Shown here piece by piece: positions 1 to 7,354 of a DNA stretch of 53,613 nucleotides (the stretch's first letter is position 1; the number at the start of each line of letters is the position of its first letter). The notes under the pieces were generated by a model. It was not told where the DNA came from. It worked only from the letters and a program-made list of their open reading frames with translations, and did no database searches. The position numbers and the translations under genes are program-made. The stretch covers positions 1-53,613 of the forward strand of contig CAZKOT010000003.1 of assembly GCA_964554475.1 (NCBI GenBank), in the 5' to 3' direction. Origin of the DNA: CAJKWP01 sp964554475. GTDB taxonomy: Bacteria > Bacillota > Clostridia > Christensenellales > UBA1242.

Positions 1-64
1 CAAAAAATTATGATAAAATGTTTTGTTTTAATCATACTAAAACAAATAACAAAAAGAGGTATTT

Positions 65-787
65 ATGAAAACTGTTTTAATTACAGGCGCATCAAGGGGA
101 ATTGGAAGCATTCTTGCGAAAGAATATGCGAAAGCGGGTTATAACGTTATAATTAATTACAAAAGCAATGATGGAGCGGCAAAAAAGGTTTTTGGAGAAA
201 TTGAAAAAATTGGCGGAAATTCAATGATTTTCAAAGCAGATGTTGCATATTTTCCCGAAGTCTACAATATGATTGAAAAAATTTTGGAGAAATATAAAAA
301 AATTGACGTCTTAATTAATAATGCAGGAATTGAAACATGGGGATTACTAATAGACAGCACTCCAGAGGAATTTGATGATGTTTTTGGTGTTAATATTAAA
401 GGAATTTACAACACAACAAAATGTGTCCTGCCTTCGATGTTAAAAGCGGAATTTGGTAGAATTATTAATATTGCATCAATTTGGGGAGAAATTGGAGCAT
501 CTTGTGAAGTAATATATTCTGCATCAAAAGCGGCTGTAATAGGTTTTTCCAAAGCACTTGCAAAAGAACTTGAAATGACAAATATAACAGTCAACACAAT
601 TTCACCAAGTTATGTTATGACAGACATGTTAAAGCGTTTTTCAAAAGAAGAATTAGAAATAATGAAAAAAGAATTACCTGTTGGAAATTTGGGAACACCT
701 TACGATATTGCAAACGTTGCTTTAACTCTATCTAATGAAAATTCAAAAATAACTGGTCAAATGATTAGTAGTCTTAACAAAAATTAA
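65..787 (+). CDS. SDR-family oxidoreductase, FabG-like
   Basis: A 240-residue classical short-chain dehydrogenase/reductase. The NAD(P)-binding motif TGASRGIG is at residues 7-14, NNAG near 85-88, and the catalytic set N110, S138, Y151, K155 is complete with the usual 13-residue Ser-Tyr spacing. The best match in form is 3-oxoacyl-ACP reductase (FabG), which makes the first reduction in fatty-acid elongation. The C-terminus ends TGQMISSLNKN instead of the usual TGQ-x-I-x-V-x-GG, so it may be a FabG paralogue acting on another carbonyl substrate. AGAGGT lies 7 bases before the ATG. No fatty-acid synthesis genes adjoin it within the window, so the substrate stays open. Confidence 0.8.
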   Translation: MKTVLITGASRGIGSILAKEYAKAGYNVIINYKSNDGAAKKVFGEIEKIGGNSMIFKADVAYFPEVYNMIEKILEKYKKIDVLINNAGIETWGLLIDSTPEEFDDVFGVNIKGIYNTTKCVLPSMLKAEFGRIINIASIWGEIGASCEVIYSASKAAVIGFSKALAKELEMTNITVNTISPSYVMTDMLKRFSKEELEIMKKELPVGNLGTPYDIANVALTLSNENSKITGQMISSLNKN

Positions 788-796
788 ATTTAGTTG

Positions 797-850
797 TCTT
801 TACATTAAACAGCGAATGCGTCAAAAGTTTACGCTGATAAGGTTAAGGAT
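797..850 (+). repeat. possible diverged copy of the post-stop-codon repeat family
   Basis: Starting about 10 bases after the stop of the SDR gene, the strand reads AGCGAATGCGTCAAAAGTTT. This resembles the AGCGCAATGGACACAAAATTTC segment that follows rpmF (minus strand, before 38784) and GAGCAATGGACGCAAAATTT after dacF. Similarity is partial and covers only about 25 bases, so this copy is tentative. Confidence 0.3.
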
Positions 851-958
851 AGCGAACTCAAAAACTACTTGCCTCTTTTTTCAGACTTGTGCTAGTATGA
901 AATGATTAAGGCAATTTTTTTTAGGTTTTAAAAAAGCGTAATAATGGGTGGTGAATTT

Positions 959-1342
959 ATGGAGATTAAGAGATATAGCAAGGCCGATGAATCTTTACTT
1001 TTTGATCTACTTGTCGATGAGGGAGATGAATGGGTTGAATACCATGGGAAAGTCGGTCGTGACAAATATATTAAAGCACTTGAATCTAGTGTAACTTACA
1101 TAGCCTGCGATAAATCTATTGTGTGTGGGTATGCTCGTTGCCGAGAAGATAATGGTTTTGGTGTTTATGTGTATGATTTACTAGTAAAAAAATCCTATAG
1201 AGGAAAGCAAATTGGCAAAAGTCTTATGGAACGGGTACGTCAAGACTTTCCAGATCAAATAGCTTATGTAATGAGTGATGTTGACCCCTATTACGAAAAA
1301 CTTGGTTATAGAAGGGTGGGATCAATATTTGAGATTAAATAG
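959..1342 (+). CDS. GNAT-family N-acetyltransferase
   Basis: A 127-residue protein with the acetyl-CoA-binding motif A RGKQIGKSL near residues 80-88, preceded by a typical beta-strand (VYDLLVKKSY). The C-terminal DVDPYYEKLGYRRVG is the usual GNAT end (aromatic-x-x-x-G[YF]). It should move an acetyl group from acetyl-CoA to a small amine or protein; the acceptor cannot be told. I chose the ATG at 959 over the in-frame ATG at 944 because GGTGGTG lies 5 bases before it. Base composition and codons (CGG, GTC, GGG) are clearly less AT-biased than in the neighbours, suggesting recent acquisition. It is convergent with hemW. Confidence 0.85.
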   Translation: MEIKRYSKADESLLFDLLVDEGDEWVEYHGKVGRDKYIKALESSVTYIACDKSIVCGYARCREDNGFGVYVYDLLVKKSYRGKQIGKSLMERVRQDFPDQIAYVMSDVDPYYEKLGYRRVGSIFEIK

Positions 1343-1385
1343 TGGTGAATTAAAAAAAATAATATTTTTTATTAAATTAAAAAAT

Positions 1386-2591
1386 TTATATTAATTTTAA
1401 AATTATTTGATTTAAAACCCCATATTGTTTTTCACAAACTTTAATAAAACCATTAACTTCTTCAATAAATCCACTTTTTTTAAGTTTTTCAATTTCGGGA
1501 TTTTCACCGATTATTTCTTTTTTCACTCCCTCATGTGTTCGAAGTCCAAGCATAATTTTTTCTTCTCTAATTTCTTTTTTTGTTAATTTTTCTTCAAGTC
1601 TTCCCTGTCCTTTCAAATATTCTTCCATTAAAGTAGAATTTGAAGAACGTTTTTTTTCATTAATAAAACTGATCAAGTTTGTTTCTTGAACATTTTTTAA
1701 ATAATTTTTACGATTTTCTAGAGAATGAGCAGCAAGTCCAAATCCTAAATAATTTTTTAATTTCCAATAACCTAAATTGTGTTTGCATTCAAAACCTTTT
1801 AAAGCAAAATTTGAAACTTCGTAACGGTCAAAATTTTTTCGTTTTAAAAAATAATATAATTTATTATATATTTCAACAGCTTTTTCATCACTAATTAATT
1901 TTATTTCTTTATTAGTTAACATTTTTGAAAGTTTTGTTTCAGGTTCTAGTATCAACATATATGCAGAAATATGTTTTACACCTAATTTAATTAATTTTTT
2001 TACATGTTTTTTTAATTCAAAAAAGGTTTGATTTTCAAGTCCAATTAAAAAATCAACCGAAATATTTTTAAATCCAACTTTTTTTGCATTTTTAATTGCT
2101 TGAAAGGTTTGTTTTTTTGTTTGAAATCTTCCAATTTTTTTTAATTTTTTTTCGTTTAAAGATTGAACACCAAAACTAATTCGATTAAAACCATGTTCAA
2201 AATAATCTCTCAGTTTTTCTTCATTAACATTTTGTGGATTACATTCAATTGTAATTTCACAGTCCTTTGCAATATGATAATTATTTTTGATTAAATTAAT
2301 AGTTTGAATAATATATTTTTGCATAACACATGATGGTGTTCCCCCGCCGAAATAAATACTTGTTACTTCCAAAGAATTTTTTCGCCCTTTGATTTCATCA
2401 TACAGATTTTCAAAATACTTTTCTTGCATTGCTTTATCAAAAACAAAAGAAACAAAATTGCAATAGTAGCATTTTCTGTCACAAAAAGGAATGTGAACAT
2501 AAATCATTTGCTCAAACTGCAAATTTTGCTCTTCTTTACAATCAAGGCATTTACTATAAAAATTTTTTAATACTTCATTTTTTGTTATCAT
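1386..2591 (-). CDS. hemW: HemW-like radical SAM protein (coproporphyrinogen III oxidase-like)
   Basis: A 401-residue radical SAM protein. The [4Fe-4S] cluster motif CxxxCxxC is at C37-C41-C44 (HIPFCDRKCYYC), followed by the glycine-rich SAM motif YFGGGTPS. HemW proteins are annotated as coproporphyrinogen oxidases but are mostly heme chaperones; CxxxCxxC followed by N rather than a further Cys fits HemW better than HemN. It overlaps the end of lepA by 17 bases and must be cotranslated with it; lepA-hemW order is typical of Bacillota. Length is slightly above the usual 370-390. No other heme genes are nearby, so its client in this organism is unknown. Confidence 0.88.
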   Translation of the reverse strand: MITKNEVLKNFYSKCLDCKEEQNLQFEQMIYVHIPFCDRKCYYCNFVSFVFDKAMQEKYFENLYDEIKGRKNSLEVTSIYFGGGTPSCVMQKYIIQTINLIKNNYHIAKDCEITIECNPQNVNEEKLRDYFEHGFNRISFGVQSLNEKKLKKIGRFQTKKQTFQAIKNAKKVGFKNISVDFLIGLENQTFFELKKHVKKLIKLGVKHISAYMLILEPETKLSKMLTNKEIKLISDEKAVEIYNKLYYFLKRKNFDRYEVSNFALKGFECKHNLGYWKLKNYLGFGLAAHSLENRKNYLKNVQETNLISFINEKKRSSNSTLMEEYLKGQGRLEEKLTKKEIREEKIMLGLRTHEGVKKEIIGENPEIEKLKKSGFIEEVNGFIKVCEKQYGVLNQIILKLI

Positions 2592-4380
2592 CTAATTTTA
2601 AAATACTCATGAATGCTTCATTTGGAAGTTCAACCGAACCCATTTGCCTCATTTTCTTTTTTCCCTCTTTTTGCTTTTCAAGAAGTTTTCGCTTTCTTGA
2701 AATGTCTCCTCCATAACATTTTGCCAAAACATCTTTTCTCATTGCACTAATCGTTTCACGGGCAATAATTTTTCCCCCAATTGCAGCTTGAATTGGAATT
2801 TCAAACATATGACGAGGAATCACATTTTTCAATTTTTCAACAATTAATCTTCCTCTTGATTGTGCTTTTTCACGATGAATAATTAAACTTAAAGCATCAC
2901 ATATTTCACCATTAAGCAAAATATCCATTTTTATTAAATCACTAACTTGCTCACCTGCACTTTCATAATCAAGACTTGCATAACCATGTGAACGTGATTT
3001 TAAACTATCAAAAAAATCGTAAATCATTTCATTTAAAGGCATTAAGTAATCCATTTTAACACGCGACTTGTCAATGTATTGCATATCTAAAAATTCTGCT
3101 CTTTTATCTTTGCAAAGTTCCATTATTGAGCCCACATATTCAGGCGAAGTAAAAACGTGAACAAAAACCATTGGTTCCTCAATTTTTTCAATTTCAATAC
3201 TGGGTGGAAAAAGAGTTGGGTTAGAAATTTCTAAAACTGAACCGTCAATTTTGTGAACTTTGTAAGCCACTCCGGGTGCAGTTGTTATTATGTCAAGATT
3301 AAATTCACGCTCAAGTCTTTCAGTTATTATTTCCATATGCAAAAGACCTAAAAATCCGCAACGAAATCCAAAACCCAAAGCAGAAGAAACTTCTGGAGTA
3401 AAAGAAAGTGAAGCATCGTTAAGCTTTAATTTTTCAAGTGCATCTTTGAGATCAGAATATTTGGAACCATCCATTAAAAATAATCCAGAATAAACTACAG
3501 GTTGAACCTGTTTGTAACCTGGTAAAGCTTCTTTGCATGGTTTAATTGCATTTGTTACTGTATCACCAACTTTAGTATCAGCGACATTTTTAATGCTAGC
3601 AGTAAAATAGCCAACTTCACCCGTTTTTAAGATATCATTTTTTTTCATTTGAGGAGAAAAAACACCTACTTCAGTTACTTCAAATGTTTTTGGTGTTTGA
3701 AACATTTTTATTTTATCTCCAGTTTTAATCATTCCATCAAACACTCTAATAAAACAAATTACACCCTTAAAATTGTCATAAAAACTATCAAAAATTAATG
3801 CTTTGAGCGGTTCGTTCTCATTCCCTTTTGGGCATGGAATTTCTTTTATTATGCTGTCAAGGACTTTGTCAATGTTAATTCCTTCTTTTGCTGAAATACA
3901 AGGTGCATCCTGAGCTGGAATACCTATAAGGTCTTCGATTTCCTTTTTTGTTTTTTCAACGTCAGCACTTTGCAAGTCAATTTTATTAATTACAGGAATT
4001 ATTTCAAGATTATTATCAAGAGCTAAATGAGCATTTGCTAATGTTTGAGCTTCAACCCCTTGAGTCGCATCAACAATCAATAAAGCACCCTCACATGCAA
4101 CAAGAGAGCGAGATACTTCATAAGCAAAATCAACATGACCAGGAGTATCAATTAAATTTAAAATGTATTCAACTCCGTTTTTCGTATAAAACATTTTTGT
4201 TGGAGTAAGCTTTATTGTAATTCCACGCTCACGTTCAATGTCCATACTATCAAGTATTTGTTCACTCATTTCTCTTTTTGAAAGTGTTCCTGTCATTTCA
4301 ATTAATCTATCAGCAAGAGTACTTTTTCCATGGTCAATGTGTGCAATAATGCAAAAATTTCTTATTTTTTCCTGACTCAA
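2575..4380 (-). CDS. lepA: elongation factor 4 (LepA), translational GTPase
   Basis: A 601-residue EF4. It has the G1 motif AHIDHGKS at residues 13-20, the G2/G3 region with DTPGHVDF near 78-85 and NKID near 132, followed by EF-G-like domains and the LepA-specific C-terminal domain. EF4 binds ribosomes and affects elongation or subunit maturation. Translation starts with TTG at 4380, preceded by GGAG at 8 bases; no better ATG exists. The stop is TGA and overlaps hemW. A promoter with a palindrome across its -10 lies just upstream (see 4392-4429). Confidence 0.97.
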   Translation of the reverse strand: MSQEKIRNFCIIAHIDHGKSTLADRLIEMTGTLSKREMSEQILDSMDIERERGITIKLTPTKMFYTKNGVEYILNLIDTPGHVDFAYEVSRSLVACEGALLIVDATQGVEAQTLANAHLALDNNLEIIPVINKIDLQSADVEKTKKEIEDLIGIPAQDAPCISAKEGINIDKVLDSIIKEIPCPKGNENEPLKALIFDSFYDNFKGVICFIRVFDGMIKTGDKIKMFQTPKTFEVTEVGVFSPQMKKNDILKTGEVGYFTASIKNVADTKVGDTVTNAIKPCKEALPGYKQVQPVVYSGLFLMDGSKYSDLKDALEKLKLNDASLSFTPEVSSALGFGFRCGFLGLLHMEIITERLEREFNLDIITTAPGVAYKVHKIDGSVLEISNPTLFPPSIEIEKIEEPMVFVHVFTSPEYVGSIMELCKDKRAEFLDMQYIDKSRVKMDYLMPLNEMIYDFFDSLKSRSHGYASLDYESAGEQVSDLIKMDILLNGEICDALSLIIHREKAQSRGRLIVEKLKNVIPRHMFEIPIQAAIGGKIIARETISAMRKDVLAKCYGGDISRKRKLLEKQKEGKKKMRQMGSVELPNEAFMSILKLDDNKK

Positions 4381-4391
4381 TTTTATTCTCC

Positions 4392-4429
4392 ATTTGACAA
4401 ATTATAATGTAAATTAGTCAAATTAGCAA
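4392..4429 (-). promoter_or_regulatory. lepA-hemW promoter with overlapping palindrome
   Basis: On the minus strand TTGCTA (4424-4429), a 17-base spacer and TATAAT (4401-4406) form a good sigma-A promoter ending about 20 bases before the lepA TTG. A 12-base inverted repeat with one mismatch (arms 4392-4403 and 4412-4423) spans the -10 and most of the spacer, as a repressor operator would. The regulator is unknown. Confidence 0.65.
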
Positions 4430-4589
4430 CATTTTTATAACACTCCTTAAATTTCACTTGACTTTTTCTTAAAAAATTTTATTATTATTATGTAAGCAAT
4501 TTTGAAATAAAAGAGAATTAATTTTAATTTTTAAGCAAGCTTTGCATTTTTTTTTACTTTCAAAAGGAACACAAATAAAAGGATTAAAA

Positions 4590-6275
4590 ATGGATTTAGA
4601 AAAAATTATCCCAACAAATTTTATTGAGGAAGAAATATTAAATGATTTAAAATCAGGAAGAAGTAAAGAAGTTGTAACACGTTGCCCACCTGAACCAACA
4701 GGTTATTGGCATATTGGTCATTGCAAAGCATGGTTTGTTGATTTTGAAACAGCAATAAAATTTGGTGGCTATACAAATTTACGCATGGATGACACAAATC
4801 CAACAAGAGAAGATGGAGAATTTGCTGATAGTTACTTAGATGATTTAAAATGGTTAGGCTACACTCCTAAAAATTTTATTTATGCCAGTGAAGCATATTT
4901 TGAAGAAACTTACAAAATTGCAGAAAAAATGATTAAAAATGGGGATGCTTATGTTTGTAGTTTAAGTCAAGAAGAAGTTCAATATCAACGAGGAACTTTA
5001 ACTCAACCTGGAGTAAACAGTCCTTACAGGGAAAGAAGTATTGATGAAAATTTAAAATTATTCCATGAAATGCGAGAAGGAAAATTTAAAGATGGGGAGA
5101 TTACATTAAGAGCAAAAATTAGTATGTCACATCCAAACATCTTAATGCGAGACCCAATAATGTATCGAGTTATGCACAAAGAACACTATAAAGTGGGCAA
5201 TAAATGGTGTATTTATCCCATGTATGATTTTGCTCATCCTCTTCAAGATTGTTTAGAAGGTGTTACTTATAGTTTATGTGATACAACTTTTAGAGTTCAT
5301 CGTGAACTTTATGATTGGTTTGTTGAGCATGGTTGGGGTAAAAAATATGCTCCAAAACAAAGAGAGTTTGGAATGCTTAGTATTGAAAATGTTTTATTAG
5401 GAAAAAGATTTTTAAAAATATTAGTTAATTCAAAAAAAGTAATGGGGTGGGATGACCCACGTTTAATGACAATAATTGGAATGAGAAGACGTGGCTACAC
5501 ATCAAGAGGAGTAAAAAATTTTATTGCAAGCACAGGAGTAACAACAAATGCTTGCATTATTCCTTTTAGCACACTTGAATATCATATTCGTGAGGACCTT
5601 AACTTAATAACAAATCGTGCAATGGTTGTTTTAAAACCATTAAAAGTTAAAATAACAAATTATGACGAAATTGAAGACGTTATAATTCCAAACAATCCAA
5701 ATAATGAAACAAGTGGAAATCATGTGACAAAATTTAGTAATACTATTTTTATTGAACAAGACGATTTTTCGCTCAATCCCCCACCAAAGTACAATCGGCT
5801 TGTTATAGGAGGTATGGTACGTCTAAAAGGTGCCTACATCATTAAATGTAACAATGTGAAATACAAAAAAGACGGAAGTATTGACTTCCTAGAATGCGAA
5901 TATATTCAAAACTCAAAGAGTGGTAATGACAATAGCAACATAAAAGTAAAAGGCACAATTCATTTTGTTTGCGAAAAAGATATGTTTAAAATCAAAATTC
6001 GTGAATTTAAAAATCTAACAAAAATGGAATTTTTATGGCCTACAAAAGAACTTTTAGACGGAAGACCCCTTGAAGATGTTATTGAAAAAGATTCAATGAT
6101 TGAATACGAGGCACTTGCAGAAAGTTATTTAAAATCTGCAAAAATTGAAGAAAAATATCAATTTATTAGAAATGGTTATTTTTGCATGGACAAAGACAGT
6201 TCTGATGATTTTCTAGTTTTTAATAAAACAATAGGTTTAAAAGATAGTTATAAACCTAATTTACAAAATAAATAA
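4590..6275 (+). CDS. glnS: glutaminyl-tRNA synthetase
   Basis: A 561-residue class I aminoacyl-tRNA synthetase that charges tRNA-Gln directly. The HIGH motif is at residues 41-44 (PPEPTGYWHIGH). The GlnRS-specific blocks CIYPMYDFAHPLQDCLEGVTYSLC and GWDDPRLMTI follow, with the C-terminal anticodon-binding beta-barrels complete. The second signature, which in E. coli reads VMSKRKL, here reads LLGKRFL: the lysine is kept but the MS pair is LG. The ATG at 4590 is chosen because AAAGGA lies 6 bases before it; an upstream in-frame ATG at 4542 has no site. GlnRS is less usual in Bacillota than the Glu-tRNA amidotransferase route. Confidence 0.95.
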   Translation: MDLEKIIPTNFIEEEILNDLKSGRSKEVVTRCPPEPTGYWHIGHCKAWFVDFETAIKFGGYTNLRMDDTNPTREDGEFADSYLDDLKWLGYTPKNFIYASEAYFEETYKIAEKMIKNGDAYVCSLSQEEVQYQRGTLTQPGVNSPYRERSIDENLKLFHEMREGKFKDGEITLRAKISMSHPNILMRDPIMYRVMHKEHYKVGNKWCIYPMYDFAHPLQDCLEGVTYSLCDTTFRVHRELYDWFVEHGWGKKYAPKQREFGMLSIENVLLGKRFLKILVNSKKVMGWDDPRLMTIIGMRRRGYTSRGVKNFIASTGVTTNACIIPFSTLEYHIREDLNLITNRAMVVLKPLKVKITNYDEIEDVIIPNNPNNETSGNHVTKFSNTIFIEQDDFSLNPPPKYNRLVIGGMVRLKGAYIIKCNNVKYKKDGSIDFLECEYIQNSKSGNDNSNIKVKGTIHFVCEKDMFKIKIREFKNLTKMEFLWPTKELLDGRPLEDVIEKDSMIEYEALAESYLKSAKIEEKYQFIRNGYFCMDKDSSDDFLVFNKTIGLKDSYKPNLQNK

Positions 6276-6369
6276 ATAATACTTTTTAATTAATGCAATA
6301 AAGTTTCATAGTTTTCTTATTTTGACGGTAATTGTTTTTATTATAAAAAAAAGTATTTTTATTAATTAT

Positions 6370-6398
6370 TTGTTATTTACACAAACTTCATTTATAAT
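6370..6398 (+). promoter_or_regulatory. sigma-A type promoter for the glycerophosphodiesterase gene
   Basis: TTGTTA (6370-6375), a 17-base spacer and TATAAT (6393-6398) lie 34 bases before the ATG at 6433, with AAAAGGA between them. Confidence 0.7.
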
Positions 6399-6432
6399 AA
6401 AGTTATTACTAAATAAAAGGATAAAATTTCAA

Positions 6433-7173
6433 ATGGATATTTTTTCTTCATGGCTCGTAAATAAACTTATTGCTCATCGTGGACTACATGACAAAAATGC
6501 TCCCGAAAATTCATTAAAAAGTTTTGAAAATGCAATTAAAGCAAATTATGCAATTGAATTTGATGTTCATACTATTTCAGACGGGACAATTGTTGTTTTT
6601 CATGATGATAGTTTGAAAAGAGTTACAAACAAAGACGGTTACGTGAAAAATTTGAAAAAAGAAGACTTAAAAAATTACAAATTAAATGGTACCGATGAAG
6701 TAATTCCAACCTTGAAAGAGGTTCTTACTTTAATTAATGGTCAAGTTCCTATATTAATTGAAATAAAAAATAAAGGAAAAATAGGAGAACTTGAAAAATC
6801 TTTACTTGAAATTCTGAAAAATTATAAAGGACAATATGCAATTCAATCTTTTAATCCTTATTCATTACAATATTTTAGAATCAATGCACCTCAAGTTTTA
6901 AGAGGACAAATTTCTGGAAATTTAAAAGATTCTGATTTATCCTTTATTAAAAAATATTTTTTAAAACACATGCTTCTTAACAAAAAAGTTTCACAACCCA
7001 ATTTTATAACCTATGAAGCAAATGCAATTCCAAATCGTTTTATAAAAAAATACAGTCACTTACCTCTTCTGGTTTGGACAGTTCGTTCGCAAGATGAATA
7101 CAAACGTGTTATAAAATATTGCAACAACATTATTTTCGAAGATTTTAAGCCTAAAAAAATTGAAAAACTATAA
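6433..7173 (+). CDS. glycerophosphodiester phosphodiesterase (GDPD family)
   Basis: A 246-residue cytoplasmic GDPD-family TIM barrel. The signature is complete: HRG with H15, then E25-N26, E42-x-D44, and H58-D59 (VFHDDS), the metal and catalytic residues of the family. It hydrolyses glycerophosphodiesters to glycerol-3-phosphate plus an alcohol and would recycle phospholipid head groups. No signal peptide is visible after the chosen start. I take the ATG at 6433, not an in-frame TTG 111 bases upstream, because a promoter and AAAAGGA sit between them. The C-terminus IIFEDFKP is shorter than the usual TD.P end but intact. Confidence 0.9.
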   Translation: MDIFSSWLVNKLIAHRGLHDKNAPENSLKSFENAIKANYAIEFDVHTISDGTIVVFHDDSLKRVTNKDGYVKNLKKEDLKNYKLNGTDEVIPTLKEVLTLINGQVPILIEIKNKGKIGELEKSLLEILKNYKGQYAIQSFNPYSLQYFRINAPQVLRGQISGNLKDSDLSFIKKYFLKHMLLNKKVSQPNFITYEANAIPNRFIKKYSHLPLLVWTVRSQDEYKRVIKYCNNIIFEDFKPKKIEKL

Positions 7174-7244
7174 TTTTTGTTGTAAAACTATTATTATTAT
7201 AAGGGAAGATTATTTTTTTTTCATAATATAATCAATGAATATTT

Positions 7245-7275
7245 GCACTCAAATTTTGGGTGCTATATTTTTTTT
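7245..7275 (+). terminator. intrinsic terminator after the glycerophosphodiesterase gene
   Basis: GCACTC, a 7-base loop and GGGTGC (one G-T pair), followed by TATA and eight Ts. It lies 72 bases past the stop in a convergent intergenic gap. Confidence 0.65.
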
Positions 7276-7354
7276 AGACTAGAAATTTTCAAATTAAATC
7301 GACAAATTGAAAAAAAAATTAAATAAACGTATTGCAGAAAAAATAAATACCAAA

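Noticed and set aside
869..922. TTGCCT/AGGCAA stem with T run between the SDR and GNAT genes as a terminator or leader attenuator
   Set aside because: The loop is about 35 bases with no convincing inner helix, and no leader peptide is seen; left as unproven.
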